From assembly GCF_000340215.1 (NCBI RefSeq), contig NW_006921534.1, forward strand, positions 3,177,198 through 3,241,197: 64,000 bases of DNA. Reading direction: 5' to 3'. Source of the DNA: Pseudocercospora fijiensis CIRAD86 (lineage: Eukaryota; Ascomycota; Dothideomycetes; Mycosphaerellales; Mycosphaerellaceae). The notes beneath the pieces are model-generated. The model made no database searches, was not told where the DNA came from, and saw nothing but the letters and a program-made list of their open reading frames with translations. Positions 20,401 through 32,429 of the stretch are shown here, piece after piece (the stretch's first letter is position 1; every line of letters starts with the position of its first letter). A program made the translations under genes and the position numbers.

Positions 20401-21352
20401 AGAGGATGACGACCTCAGCACAGTCCGACCACCTTCAGCACACTCTTCTGACGACGAACCACTCCCTTCCTACGACACGGCCGGTGACTGTCCGGGCCTC
20501 TTCCCCGGTGACATGGAAGAAATCGCCATTACTCAACCCGCCCTCGACGACGCCATCGACTTAGACCTTCACGTAGAAGAGGAAGACGAAGATGAAGAAG
20601 ACTCCGGCATAGACGAAGACCACCTCCTCTCCTATCGACTCGGCCAAGTCCACGCCTCCTCCGGTCTCCGCCGAACCCTCAAATCCCACGAAGGAGGCTT
20701 CAAATCTATCTCCCAGTCCCTACCCCAAGAAATCGACTGGGCGCTCTTCGAACTCCTACCTCCACGTCTCCCAACTTACAACATCATAAAGGGCGGCACG
20801 CGCTTCTGTCGCAAAGGAGGTGATCGTCACGGAAATTCCTACCCCACATCCATCCGAGCAAGCCAAGACATCGCTCACGCCAAAGTCCATTGCCTCGGAC
20901 GAACATCAGGACTGGGGAGTGGTATCGTGTCGAGTACAATGGAACTCGTAAAAATCCATGGTCGCAGTACCTTCAGTGCGAGTTGGACGATCACAGCAGC
21001 CAACTTTGGAGTGGGAGGTGACTCTGGTGCATGGGTGATCAGCAATGAGGACGGAAGAGTTTGTGGACATGTCCTCGCTAGTCGACAAGGTAGAACGTAT
21101 ATTTGTCCTATGGATCTGTTGTTAGAGGATATTAAGCAGACGCTCGGAGCGGAGGAGATTTCTTTACCTGTGTTGAGTGGGGAGAAGGGGAATAAGTCGA
21201 GGCCTGTGAGTGGCGAGAGGCCTGGGAGCAGTAGGGAGACCAGTCCGCAGTGTGGAATGGTTAAGGCTATGAAGGATATGAGGTTGGAAGGCGGCGTTGC
21301 ATTGCCGGCGAGCCCTGCTAGGGCAGGGGTTAGGACTGTTGAGCCTGTTTGA
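17452..21352 (+). CDS. HeLo-like / pseudokinase / trypsin-like protease fusion protein
   Basis: Two exons, 17452-20260 and 20403-21352 (142-bp intron, GTATGT donor), giving 1252 residues. Residues about 20-165 look like the helical HeLo (HET-s/LopB-type) domain seen in fungal cell-death proteins (RLIAWGLEW, then a long amphipathic helix), but the usual hydrophobic N-terminal helix is not obvious. Residues about 210-560 resemble a protein kinase with lost catalysis: HGN replaces HRD near 401 and FDLF replaces DFG near 434, while the FDLYGLGLILLEIG helix F region is kept. After a basic linker, residues about 820-1175 form a trypsin-like domain with a plausible triad: His in SVHH (about 900), Asp in DWALFEL (about 1047), Ser in GGDSGAW (about 1142). 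Acidic tracts lie inside the protease domain. I infer a self/stress-sensing cell-death or immune role; none is shown by sequence alone. Confidence 0.8.
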
Positions 21353-21435
21353 AATCAGCCCTGCTTTGGCTCGGAATAGTGACGATGAGGAGCAGACTTC
21401 ATTAGTATGATACAGTATTGTACAATGCTCTGTTC

Positions 21436-24183
21436 TCAAGCATATTCGCCTCGCATCTCGTTGAGTGCAGCTTTTTGCCGTTGAGCGCTGAGTCGTTCAA
21501 AATTGTCGACGACCATCGTGAAAGTCCCTCGTCCAGCGGTCAGACTTCTCAAGTGCTTGAGATATCCTACCATTTCTTTCAATGGTACTCTGGCGACAAT
21601 CTGTCTCATACCACTGCCTCCACTTAGACTTGCATGGGCGAATCCAGAACTGCTTCCGGCGAAAGGGTCTGGGGGTGTATATATCTTCTTCACGTCCATG
21701 TCCTGTTGCGATGCATCGGTTTCATCCTCGGCGCCGAGAGATAAAACGCTGCCTCCACGTGCTGATGAGATGTCGTGCACCACAGATCCTAGCGAGTCTT
21801 CGTTGACGGAGATTGTGACTAGCATGACGGGCTCCATCATGACGCTTGGACTCGATTCTGCGCTCTGCTTCAGAGCCGAGTGCACAGCCAGTCGGGCTGC
21901 GGAAGAGAGCGCTGCTGGTGTGGTGTTTGAGAAAAGATGCTGCGAGGGGTCAAACGTGATATTGATATCTGTCGAGTGAAGAGGGTAGCCATGGACGGGA
22001 CCGCGAGCCATAGCAGCCGAAACACCATTCTGGAATGATTGGAGAAGTGTCTGCATCGGTATAGTGTCTGGTAGGCTCGGCTTCTCCTCGTCAACACTTG
22101 AGCCATCCTTGCGAAGTGTTGGCGTAGTGATGGTGAGGCAATTGTTGTCGTGGAGCGTGAAGGTGTGCGTGTGCTTGCCATCTGGCCCAACTTCGTCGTC
22201 TAACGATTCCACACTAGCCATGCAAGCGGCTTTGGCACTCTTGCCTCCAATGTCGCGATCAAAGACCTCAGTGATAGACGCACTGGCCCCAGTCACTGCT
22301 TCACGGTAGCCAATCTCAATGTTGCCAATTCGGGCTTTGGCCTTGAGGTCCTGTACGAGACGATCTCTTGCAATCTCGAGATGGAGCTCGCCCATACCAG
22401 ATAGATGCGTCTGGCCGCTCTCTTCATCGACTGAGACGTGCAAGCTGGGATCCTCTCGCAGTAGAAGCTCTAGTGACTCCTTTATAGGTCGCTCTTCTGC
22501 TAGGCTGTTTGGCTCAACACTGACGAAGAATACTGGAGGCGGCACATCGATTGGTCGAAGCTGTAATGTGCTGACTGGAGATGGCGGTCCAGTCTTGGGG
22601 TTGGCCCCATGATACGAGATCAAGGTGTCTCCTGTCCTGGCAAATTTGAGACCAGGTATTACTCCAATCTGCCCTGCAGAGATGGAATCGATCTCCACAG
22701 CATCATTTGCATACATTTTGAGCAGTCTCTGAGCTCGTTCCATATTCTGCAAGTTAGTGTTCCAGAGAGATACGTTCCTGTTTAGAATGCCAGAGTACAC
22801 TCGTACGTAGACCAGGACGCCGCGTTTCGCATCGGCGACGACTTTGAATGCCAGCGCGCAAGTCTCGAGATTCTGCAATGCCATCGACGGTTTTGCTTTG
22901 CCTTTCTTGAGCTCCGCTGGCGCAGCCTTGGCAACGAGTTTGCCAGACAAGAAGGCACCAAGACCACCCTTGGTGGCAGAGTCGGAGCCAAGGCTGACTT
23001 CAGGATCCGGTCGCTCTTCTGGTGCAGGCAGTAGGTCGACAACCGCGTCCAGGAGCGGCTGGACTCCAATGTTCCGAAAGCTAGCTCCTGCATACAGAGG
23101 TGCGACTTGCTGGGGATTTTGCAATACACATCTTCTAAGCGATTCGATCGTGTCGTTGGAGCTGATTGCCAAATGGTCTTCCTCAGCTTCAAGGTACTTC
23201 TCGACCATTTCATCATCATGTTCAGAAAGTCGTTCAACCAGCGCGATACGAGCTTTCTTCAGCTCTGCAGCAAGTGCCGGATCTTCAGCCTTCAGCTGTT
23301 CCATGTCGAAGGTTTTGATATCTTTGCCATCGCCACCTTCGGGATATTTGAGCGCTCGAAGACCGACAACATCGCCGACGCCCTGCAGTCGTCCTTCAGA
23401 ATTCCACCAGGGAATGCCGCACACAGCAGGCCAAGCATTAAGTCTTGCTCCAACTTCCTTTACAGTTCTTGCAAATGCAGCACCATCCCGGTCCAGTTTG
23501 TTCACGAAGATAATCTTGGGAATGGCATAGGCTCCTGCTTGAGCCCATACTTTTTCCGTCTGCGCCTCGACTCCTGCCACGCCGTCTAAGATACATACTG
23601 CTCCATCTAGAACTCGCAATGATCGTAAAACCTCGAATGTGAAGTCCGCATGGCCAGGTGTGTCGATCAGATTAATGTTGTGTGGGATCGAAGATCTTGG
23701 AGTTCCGGGTGTGGATGGTTGCTCCTTATGGCCAGCAGATGGGGGCCAGGAGAATGAGATGGCTGCGGACTGAATCGTGATGCCTCTTGCACGCTCAGCA
23801 GGTAAGAAATCTGTCACCGTGCTGCCTTCATCGACGTCTGACTATCTCTCAGAATGGTGAAGAAGAAGAAAGAGTACTTTGAGGTCGCCTACCTCCTAAT
23901 CTTCTTGTGAAGCCACTATAGTAGAGCATGCGCTCCGTTGTGGTTGTTTTGCCCTACCTTGATCGTGAGAAGGTGAGTGCATGCTACCCAGTTTTGATCT
24001 ACCCACGGCATCGATATGTGCTATAATCCCAATGTTTCGCGTGCGAGCGAGTGCCGCCGCCCGGGTAGCAGGAGGCGACGAGGCATGGTCCCTGGTGGAA
24101 GAGGCAAATGTTCTGGTCGCGTGTCTGATGGAGATGCCTATCCGTATGGAATGCTGTCTACACAGCCATCGAACCGGCATCAC
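21436..24183 (-). CDS. mef2: Mitochondrial elongation factor G2 / ribosome-releasing factor 2
   Basis: Translational GTPase of the EF-G family that acts with ribosome recycling factor to split mitochondrial ribosomes. Three exons: 24007-24183, 23893-23953, 21436-23837, with introns of 53 and 55 bp, giving 879 residues. The N terminus is Arg/Ser-rich without acids, as expected for a mitochondrial presequence. GTPase motifs: the P-loop [13 protein letters not shown] is assembled across intron 1; [12 protein letters not shown] is switch I and is closer to EF-G2 than EF-G1; DTPGHADF is near residue 138; NKLD is near 192. Domains II-V follow, with [11 protein letters not shown] in domain III. Its 3' end lies only 83 bp from the end of the HeLo gene, convergent. 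Start codons at 24183 and 24180 are adjacent. Confidence 0.9.
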
Positions 24184-24420
24184 CAGACGTACAGATGTAA
24201 ACGAGTGACGATTTCCGGGAGAGGATCGAAAAAAGTGTAGTGAGAATGAAGTTCCTTTTGTGATACAGATGGCAATAGGAAAGGGAGAGGTAAGGGTCTA
24301 CGATGGTGTGTGTGTTTTCGGCTCGCAAGCGCGAAAACGAGCGAGGCAGGAGTGATGCCGGCACGGACACGGACCCGCGACCATCACAGGTCCAAGGCCC
24401 GCAATAGAATAATAATCGTA
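24184..24420. promoter_or_regulatory. Short divergent promoter, mef2 / vps17
   Basis: Only 237 bp separate the two start codons, so the control regions must overlap. The vps17 frame stays open upstream to Met codons at 24310 and 24355, so its leader or N terminus could begin there. Confidence 0.5.
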
Positions 24421-26439
24421 ATGCAGGCAGGCAGCTCGTCCCACACACCCCCTACGTCTCCATCAGCATCGGCCACTGCAAGCGGCAAGGAGAGAGTGCC
24501 GAACAACTTGCGATTCCAGAGGCGGCAGTCAGAGCGAGCATTTGTCGAAACACAATACCGCGAGGCCACGCCGACCAGCACTCCCGTCATGGACTATCCC
24601 ACAGGCTCGTCACCCTGGGCCAGCTCGCCTGACGCCAGCCGCACCAGTTTTGGCGGCGACGATGTACCCAGAGAAGAATTGCCTGCGCCGGCCGTGCAGA
24701 GTGTGGACGCTGAGCATCCCAATGGCGAGCATGAACATGGTGCCTGGGCCTCACAGCAGGAGCACGAATCTTCACATGAACAGTCACAGGGCCAGTGGGG
24801 CCAGCAACAGGTCCAGCAAGCACACGAACAACAAGTGTCACCGCAGCAGCGAGGCTCGGGCGAAGAGAATAGGCGATCAGCCAGCGCGAGATACCACAAT
24901 GTCCAGCAGAGGCAGCATATGCCGCAGTATAAGCTACAGGCCAAGATCACAGGTCTGGAGCGCACAGGCAAGAAAGATCCAATTCTGAGGTTCGATGTTC
25001 ATGTATGCCATCCGAGCTATATCAGACAGTATTGTGAACTCATGCTAATGATATACCTAGACCAACCTGCCCAAATTCAGGACGACTCAATTCCGCGACA
25101 TCCGCCGCACTCATTCTGAATTCCAGAAGCTCGCTGCACATCTTCAAGCCGCCAATCCGGAAGCATTAGTCCCTGCTGTCCCGCCTGCCTCGACCAGCGC
25201 CGGCATGGGTACGGATGAGGATGAAGCTCGAACCAAGACGGCTCTTCAGCGATGGCTGAACGTGGTGTGCTCTAACGAAGTGCTCATGAGAGATGAGGAG
25301 ATGGTTTTTTTCGTAGAGAGTGACTTTGGATACAGTCCAGTGGTGCGGAAGAAGCAGCCTGCGACGGGCGTGAGGAGAAAGGTGCTCAAACAGTTTGCAC
25401 CGCCCCCAGATGACACACCGGAACTGCTTGAGAGTAGGCCTATAGTTAAGGCTTTCTATCTCGGATCGATGGACAGCCAGCAGAAAATCGACAGGGTGGT
25501 CAAGAACAGACGAGGTAAGCGCAACTTGTGTGCGACGCGAAAGCATACTGACTCGTGTCAGCTTTGGGGCTTGCGGAATCAGATCTGGGCGTCAAAATTC
25601 AGACATTGTCAAACAATGAAATGCATCCTGGTCTGGCCAACGCATATCGCAAGCTTGGAAAAGTGATCCAGAATACTGGAGACTTTCACGCGGCACAAGG
25701 CACGGCGGAAGCTGCGACGCTCTCCGATCCGCTAGCGTACCACAGCAGCGACGCTTTTATCGTGAAAGAAACACTGACCAATCGACACATCCTCCTGCGC
25801 GAGCTCATACAGGCTCAGCAATCAACGCGAAGCAAGCTCCACGCTGCTGATCGACTCAAGGCCAGTTCAAGTGTGAAGCGCGACAAAGTGGACGAGGCGA
25901 TATCTGCCCTGGACGAAGCACGCAGTCATGAATCGTACCTGCAACAGAAGACACATCGAGTCACGCAAAACTTGGTCGTAGAGAAGAGGAAATGGTTTGC
26001 ACGCACTGCTGCAGACATGCGGACAGCGATACGGGAGTATGTCATTAGAGAAATCGAGGCGGAGAGACGGACATTAGCCACGCTTGAGCAAGTGCGACCT
26101 GATGTCAGGAATATCGATGCATCTGGGGGACTTTCGAGATTGGGTCGTGAAGCACATCCTGTGGTCAGACGCAGTAGCATGGCGTCTTCACAAGGGCCAA
26201 AGGGCGACGCATGGTCTGGCGTGCCTCGCAGACCAGATGGCTTGAACCGAAGCATAAGCGGAACCTGGCCAGGCGCCGTACCTGAGGAAGGCGAGGAGGG
26301 AGAAGAAGGTGTCGAAGGTGGTCGCAAACGTGCGACGAGCTCGGCCAGCAGTCTTGGCAAATTAAAGGACGACGATGATGATGATGATCGAATTGATGCA
26401 AGAAATGCTGCTAGTAGGCTGGCACAGACGACGTTCTAA
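24421..26439 (+). CDS. vps17: Retromer sorting nexin Vps17 (PX-BAR)
   Basis: Subunit of the retromer membrane-bending dimer (with Vps5) that recycles cargo such as Vps10 from endosomes to the Golgi. Three exons: 24421-25002, 25061-25514, 25562-26439 (introns 58 and 47 bp), giving 637 residues. Residues 1 to about 165 are disordered, rich in Ser, Pro, Gln and His. A PX domain lies at about 170-310 (YKLQAKITGLER; RTTQFRDIRRTHSEFQKL); Vps17 PX domains usually lack strong phosphoinositide ligands and I see no clear RRYSDF-type core. Residues about 350-560 form the Vps5/Vps17 BAR helices. The tail is basic and acidic with a run of seven Asp. Upstream in-frame Met codons at 24310 and 24355 could add up to 37 Arg-rich residues; 24421 is preferred because the Ser/Pro-rich family-like start follows it. 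Confidence 0.87.
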
Positions 26440-26528
26440 GGGAGCTGGACGCGAAAACGTTCTGTTGTATGAAGCTTTTCCTACATGCTCAAGACTCCGG
26501 TTGAGAATATGGGCAGAATGTAAAGATC

Positions 26529-26750
26529 TCAAATGATAGCGACAGTATATCCTCTCTCCTTCACCCGCCTTTCACGGCGCTCCTGGTCCTTTATTTGCGT
26601 ACGATATTCCCCTGGTTCGAAGCCCCGAAAGCTGCCGGCATAGCCCATAAACCAAAGAATCTTTACAGACAAGACCATTCGGCTCAGCTTGGGGAACTCC
26701 ATACTCCAGAAGGAGTGTCCTGCGATAATAAAATCGAAAAAAGAAGGCAT
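26529..26750 (-). CDS. Small hypothetical ORF, possibly a 3' exon
   Basis: Not recognised. 73 codons with a hydrophobic middle (MVLSVKILWFMGYAG) and a charged C terminus (KDQERRERRVKERG). The sequence just before codon 10 or 11, a T-rich tract followed by TTATTATCGCAG, looks like an intron acceptor, so the peptide may be the last exon of a longer minus-strand gene whose upstream exons lie toward or beyond the copia insertion. It could equally be a chance frame. Confidence 0.35.
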   Translation of the reverse strand: MPSFFDFIIAGHSFWSMEFPKLSRMVLSVKILWFMGYAGSFRGFEPGEYRTQIKDQERRERRVKERGYTVAII

Positions 26751-26882
26751 CCTTGACCTAGTCGCTCGGGTTTAACTACCGAGAATTACCTCCTCGCTAA
26801 AGTGCCGAATCCTGCATCAGCCACATGGCCAACCAAACATCTTGGCGGACAGGGTACCTAGCATCTCGCAGGGACCCATGCC

Positions 26883-26887
26883 GTGTA
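26883..26887. repeat. Target-site duplication, left copy (GTGTA)
   Basis: GTGTA immediately precedes the 5' LTR and recurs directly after the 3' LTR at 33683-33687. A 5-bp duplication is the normal product of Ty1/copia integrase, so the element ends are correct. Confidence 0.95.
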
Positions 26888-27069
26888 TGTTGTGGTTCAG
26901 TTAGGTGATATGCTGGTTAGCTGATACCATTAGCTAACCTATACTAAGAGGAAGGACGTACAATAGGTATATTAACTGCAGTTTCTGTAGCAGGCTCCTA
27001 ATCCTTCTTCGTACAGTTATATAGTTGTCAATCCGATAATTAGTTGCATCTTTAGCACGATTTACAACA
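26888..27069 (+). repeat. 5' LTR (182 bp)
   Basis: Starts TGTTG and ends CAACA, the inverted-repeat ends expected of LTRs. It matches the 3' LTR over the full 182 bp without gaps; 15 positions differ, all transitions in TpG or CpA context. Confidence 0.95.
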
Positions 27070-27081
27070 GGTTATAAGCCC
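27070..27081 (+). other. Primer binding site, initiator tRNA-Met half-molecule type
   Basis: GGTTATAAGCCC lies directly after the 5' LTR. With one RIP-type change (TGA to TAA) it is GGTTATGAGCCC, complementary to the anticodon stem-loop of initiator tRNA-Met. Drosophila copia and yeast Ty5 are known to prime from this internal half-tRNA site. Confidence 0.8.
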
Positions 27082-27149
27082 GGCGTATACGCTCACCTAT
27101 CTAGTTCAACTATAAAAGAACTGTTTCTAGAGTCCACCAAATAGAGCTA

Positions 27150-30100
27150 GCTATCTAGACCTATTAGGTACCTAGTTAAGAGCTCTAGTTCGGACCAAAA
27201 CCTAGCAAGTGTCCCTTATAAGCCCTGCCTAGCACTATACTAAAAGGCAGCTAGGAACGATAGACACTAATTAGACAAAGACAGCAAAGGAGAATTAGGT
27301 TCTTAGGAAGGGGATCAACTTCTAAGACTAGAAGCTTATATTCTAGGCGGCCCTTCTAGAAAAGGACCTAGTTAGTATAGTATTCTATAGACTTGACTAG
27401 GCTAATAAAATAAAACCACCTCTAAAAAGCATGTTTATAGGGGACTTAGCCGATCAGCAGTATAGAGACATGTTTAGGGATTAGAAAAAGAAAGACATCT
27501 AAGCCCTAGGCATACTTATTGCTAGACTCGACCCTGCTCTTAGACTAGACTTCGGTAATACACCTAAGTCAGCTAAGGATACATACGACTATATTAAGGC
27601 TCTATACAAGCCTATTGTAACCGTAGACATATTTGATACTATTAAACTTATTAGGCATATTAGGATACCCCTTACTAATCCGAACACCTAGCAGTACTAC
27701 GAATCTTTTTAGCAGTAGTTTAATAGATTTCAAATATCGACAGAACAATTTGCTAGCTCAGTTATAACAACAGAAGCGCCTATAAAGTCATTAGACATCA
27801 AGATGCCTAATATGCTTGTTAGGATGCTGTTTATTTAGGGCCTTTCTAGTTACGAATAGCTTAGATCCTAGAAGCACAACAATAAGCCTAAAGCTAAGGA
27901 CTCCTCCCTTAAAGCAATAATAACGTCCCTAAGGAGAGAAAAGCCTCCTAGACAGTCATCTAGCGGCTTAAAGCTTGTTAGAGGGGCTATTGGCAATAAT
28001 AACGACTAGTGCACTTAGTGTAAGCACAAACACACTAACGCTAAGTGCTATAAGCAACACCCTAATATAGCACTACCTAGTTAGGGGAAGAAAGACAAGA
28101 GCAAAGACAAAGACAAAGGCAAGAAGGGTAAAGGCAAAGGAAAGGGCAAATCTAGTAGTGCTATCAACAATAATAAAGATAAATTAGACTCCTCCTCTAA
28201 CTCGGAAGATAAGGGAGACTATCAGCTAGACGGCCTTAGTAGGGGCCTAATTGGGGGAGCTATTGCAAAGCCGGGACTAGCTATAGTAAGCTCTAAGAAC
28301 CTAACAGCTAATATAAAAGTTTAGGACATAGGTATATTACTGCATATTATAGGGAACAAGAGCTAGTTTAGCGATCTCAAGCACCTAACTAAGCCTGTTT
28401 AGTTCTCCTAAGCAGTAGGAAAATTAAGTGTATTACGATTAGGAACTGTCAATATCTTCCTAACCTATAAAGGAAAGAAAACCCCAATTACTCTAATAGA
28501 CGTCCTCTACTCCCCGAACTCAGATTGCAACCTAATCTTAGTAGAGCGCCTTTAGAAGAAATATAGCATTCACTTAGACAGACCTTTAGGCACTTTAATA
28601 CTTAAAGGCAAGCTAATTGGAAAAGTTAAAGAAGTATAAGGAGTACTTGCCCTTAAAGACGCTGAAGTCAAAATGCTAGGCTTAGCTTTAAAACTAAGCT
28701 TAGAATCGAGTTAGAAAGGGCAGCTGTTAGCCCCAGCTATCGCTAGACTACGAGCGGACACATTAAGATAGTATTAGAGACTTAGCTACGTCGGCAACAA
28801 GATCCTAATAGCTACTAAAGAAGCTATTCTAGGCCTAGAAGAAGTTAATACATCTAAACTCGAGCACTATAAGACCTACAAGCTCTCGAGAGCTTAAAGA
28901 GTTATATTAAGAGAACACAGGACTAGACCAGAAAAAGCCCTTAACGAAGTCTATATCGACCTTGTTAGCGTACAACTATTTGATCTATTTGGAAACAGGT
29001 ATATCATAATCCTAACTAATGCTAAAACTAGGCTTAGGTAGGGTCTATTACTTCGAAACAAAGACAAGGTAACAAGTGGTAACAAGCTAACTAACTGGAT
29101 AGCTAGAATCAAGAGGCAATATAACAAAATCCCTAAGATTATCTTTAGTAATAGCGGGGGAGAGTTTACTAACAACGATCTAGTACATTTTATAGAGGAA
29201 GTTAGCATTAGATAGGATGTATCTGCACTATATATACCGGAGTAGAATAGCATTACGGAGTCGTTAAACAAGACGATTCTGCTTAAGGCAAGAGCAATAA
29301 TAATTGACTCTAGCCTACTAATGTACTGCTAGTGCTTTATAGTAATGCATTCGATTTACCTAACTAATAGACTAGTAAACTTAAGAACTAAGGAAGTTCC
29401 ACTTAAGGCTTTCGAATTAGACTTAAATATCGGCAGCACAGATATTGACCTATCTAAGACGAGACGATTTGGCTATAAGGCATTCAAATACCTCGAATCC
29501 GGGGTTAAACGACTTAACTCCTAGAAATTTGCACTAAGAGCTTTCGTTTACTAGTTTATTAGATTCTAAGAAAATTCATTAACAAACTATCTGCTTTAGA
29601 ACCCGCACTAGAAGGATAGCGTATAGCAGCATAACATTAGATTCTCTCTATACGTTACCTTTAACGAGGACTTTGTCTATAAAGACAATTTTACTAAGCT
29701 TCTAAGTACCCTTTAAGCTTAGGGGGAGTATTTAAGACTAGCTGTCCCTTAGGAGACTATTTAGGTACTTGAAACCTAGTCTGACCTTTCATTTGAGTTA
29801 GGAATCTTAGCACTATTCCCTAGTAATGACTAAACACCTTAGCACTCTTTAGAACCTTAGGGGGAGCCATTTGGAGGTAGCATCCCTTAGCCTTAGCAGG
29901 CTTATAATCAGGAAGATTAGGAAGACTCCCTTATAGCTTAGGGGGAGCAAGGTACACTTAAGCAAGGAATACTACCTCAGCCAATACCTATAGCTAATAA
30001 GCCAACACTCTAAGATTACTAACTAGAACCACTAGTTGCCTAGTAGGAAGCTGCTCCTAAGAAAAATTAGTATACTTAAGAAACAGATACTACTGAACTA

Positions 30101-31812
30101 GAAGATACCCTAATCACTCCCTTCTAAGTCCCTAAGACTACTAGTAAGAGAAAGAGGGCTCCTAACCTACCTTAGCTAAACCCTCCTTAAGCCGAAGTAC
30201 GACTCAGGTCTAGCAGAGCCGTAGCTAAGTATAACTATAGCAAGATTACTAAGATTGCTATAGCTGCTACTACAAAAGATGCTTAGAAGCTAGCTGACCT
30301 AATAACCCTAGCTAAAGCCCTGAAAAGGCCTAACTAGGATGAATAGAGAAAAGCCGTTACAAAAGAGATAAGGTCTCTTAAAAAATCTAGTGCAATCGAG
30401 TGGATTCTAGCCGAATCCCTACTAAAAGGCAGAACACCTCTAATAGGAAAATAGGTTTTCAAGATCAAATACCTGCTAGACGGCTCTATTAACAAATACA
30501 AGGCAAGATAGACAGCTAGAGGCTTTATATAGAAGCAGGGTCTTAACTATGTTAATACCTATGCTCCTATACTAAGAGCAGCTACTGCTAGACTTGTCTT
30601 TAGGCTTTTAGTAAACAAAAACTAGAAGCGAAGACAGGTTAATATCGAGACTGCCTTCTTGAATCCCCCTCTAGACAAAGAGATTTTCATTAGACCCCTA
30701 GAAGGCGCGCACCTGTTTAAGAAGCACCCTCTAAAGTAGATTATCCGTATTAGAAAAGGATTGTATAGCCTTAAGCAGGCTGCTAATCTCTAGTACTATA
30801 ATGCTTTAGACACTCTTCGTTAACTTAGCCTAAGCAGGACAAAGAGTAACTATTGCCTATAGCAAGGTAATAGTATTCTTGTCCTCCTTTATATAGATGA
30901 TTTCTAAATCTTTAGAACCTCTAAGGCAAAGATCGATGCTCTAATTAAAGGTCTTCGCAAGAAGTATACAATTAAGATTGTTACGTCTAACCTGTTTCTA
31001 GGCCTTTATCTAAAGGAAGACAAGGAGGGAAACCTTACTGTCTCCTAGATACACTATACTAAAGAGAAGCTTTAGAAGCATAGCTTGGACTAGTACAAGC
31101 CAATAAAGCATCTACTTAAGAAGCTTTACGAGCCTCTTACAACCCCCTATAACCGTTAGGACTACTAGCTATTTAACACTATAATTGGTGAAATGCAGTT
31201 TCTAGCTAACTAGACTAGACTAGACATTAGCTATACCGTCAACCACCTTGCTAGGTTCCTTTAGAATCCCGGACCTAAGCATGTTATAGCTGCTAAACAT
31301 CTCTAGAGGTATATTGCTAGTATAGTTGATAAAGGACTTGTCTTTAGAAAGAAGAAAACTTTGGAATTTCAGGCATACTCTAACGTAGACTTTGCTAATA
31401 ACCCTTTATTATTAAGATCAACATTAGGCGCCTTTATGCTTCTTAACAACACTCTAATTATATAGAGATTACAGCTCTAGAAGGAAGTCGTACTCTCTAG
31501 TACTAAAGCAGAGTATATTGCTCTAATAGAAGTATATAGAGAAATCTGCTAGCTCCGAAATTTGATAACTAAGCTTCAACTACTTACTAGGGAAGAAGTT
31601 AATAGGATTCATATCTGGGTAGACAACTAGTTAGCTATTTCCCTTGTTAAGGACTATACAAATTCTAAGAGGTCGAGGCACGTTTCCCTTAGGAACTACT
31701 ACTATAGAGAATAGTATGCCTAGGGAAAGATCAGTGTCGAATTCGTTACTACTAACAAACAGCTAGCGGACTGTTTCACTAAGCCCAAATCTCTAAACAA
31801 AATTCTCTAATA
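27150..31812 (+). pseudogene. Gag-Pol polyprotein of the copia element, many RIP stops
   Basis: Landmarks: a Cys-Cys-His-Cys zinc knuckle at 28011-28050; a protease site at 28325-28333 reading D-I-G, where ATA is the RIP form of ACA (D-T-G); an integrase Asp region near 28955 and GGEF at 29160-29170, where the expected catalytic Asp reads Asn; YIDD at 30890-30901, the RIP form of the RT signature YVDD; an RNase H core near 31487-31520 (LSSTKAEYI). The terminus near 31812 carries the usual DCFTKP motif. Three LRGS-like segments (CTTAGGGGGAG at about 29717, 29861 and 29938) lie in the linker between integrase and RT. The start is not defined. Confidence 0.85.
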
Positions 31813-32429
31813 ATATAGCGTCTCTAGGACAAACTCCTAAGTCACTCCTTTAGAAAGAAAAATCTTATTTGTAGGATTAGAAAACAAGCTTTACACACTT
31901 ATTGAATTTCATTCTAATTTCTAGAAACAGCCTAGCTATACTATACAGTCTAAGCTACAAAATTTCTTTTATAACAACATTAAGACTAAGTAGGAAGAAA
32001 TACCCTAGCCCTTAAGAGTCAGAAACTCTCTAATGCTGTAAGGCTTTCACTAATCCAGACTGCCTAGCCTATTTCAAAATCGAAAACATACATTATAGCT
32101 CTCTATCTACTAGAAAAAACCGAATCTCCCTAATTAGCTACCTATCTTAGCATTACTATCTTCGTAATTAGAGAAACCCTCCTAAGGACTACCGGAACTA
32201 CGAGTCGAGCTAGGACTAGTAGACAACCTAGAACCTAGCCTACGACTACGTCCCTAAGTAGCAGCCTAGGTATAAGCATTTGCCTACTGCAGCAGCAAAT
32301 TTGCTACTGCCTACGCGCCCTAAGGAGTACTCTAATCGATACTAGACGGGACTAGCACGTATAGACGACGCTAATTAGTGCCTACTCTGCTCCCCGGATT
32401 GCGAGGCGGCAGAGGCGCTATAGGCGTCT

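Noticed and set aside
29717..29950. CTTAGGGGGAG repeats resembling telomere TTAGGG or extra polypurine tracts
   Set aside because: Three spaced copies lie within pol and read as similar linker peptides; only the copy abutting the 3' LTR has the position of a functional tract.
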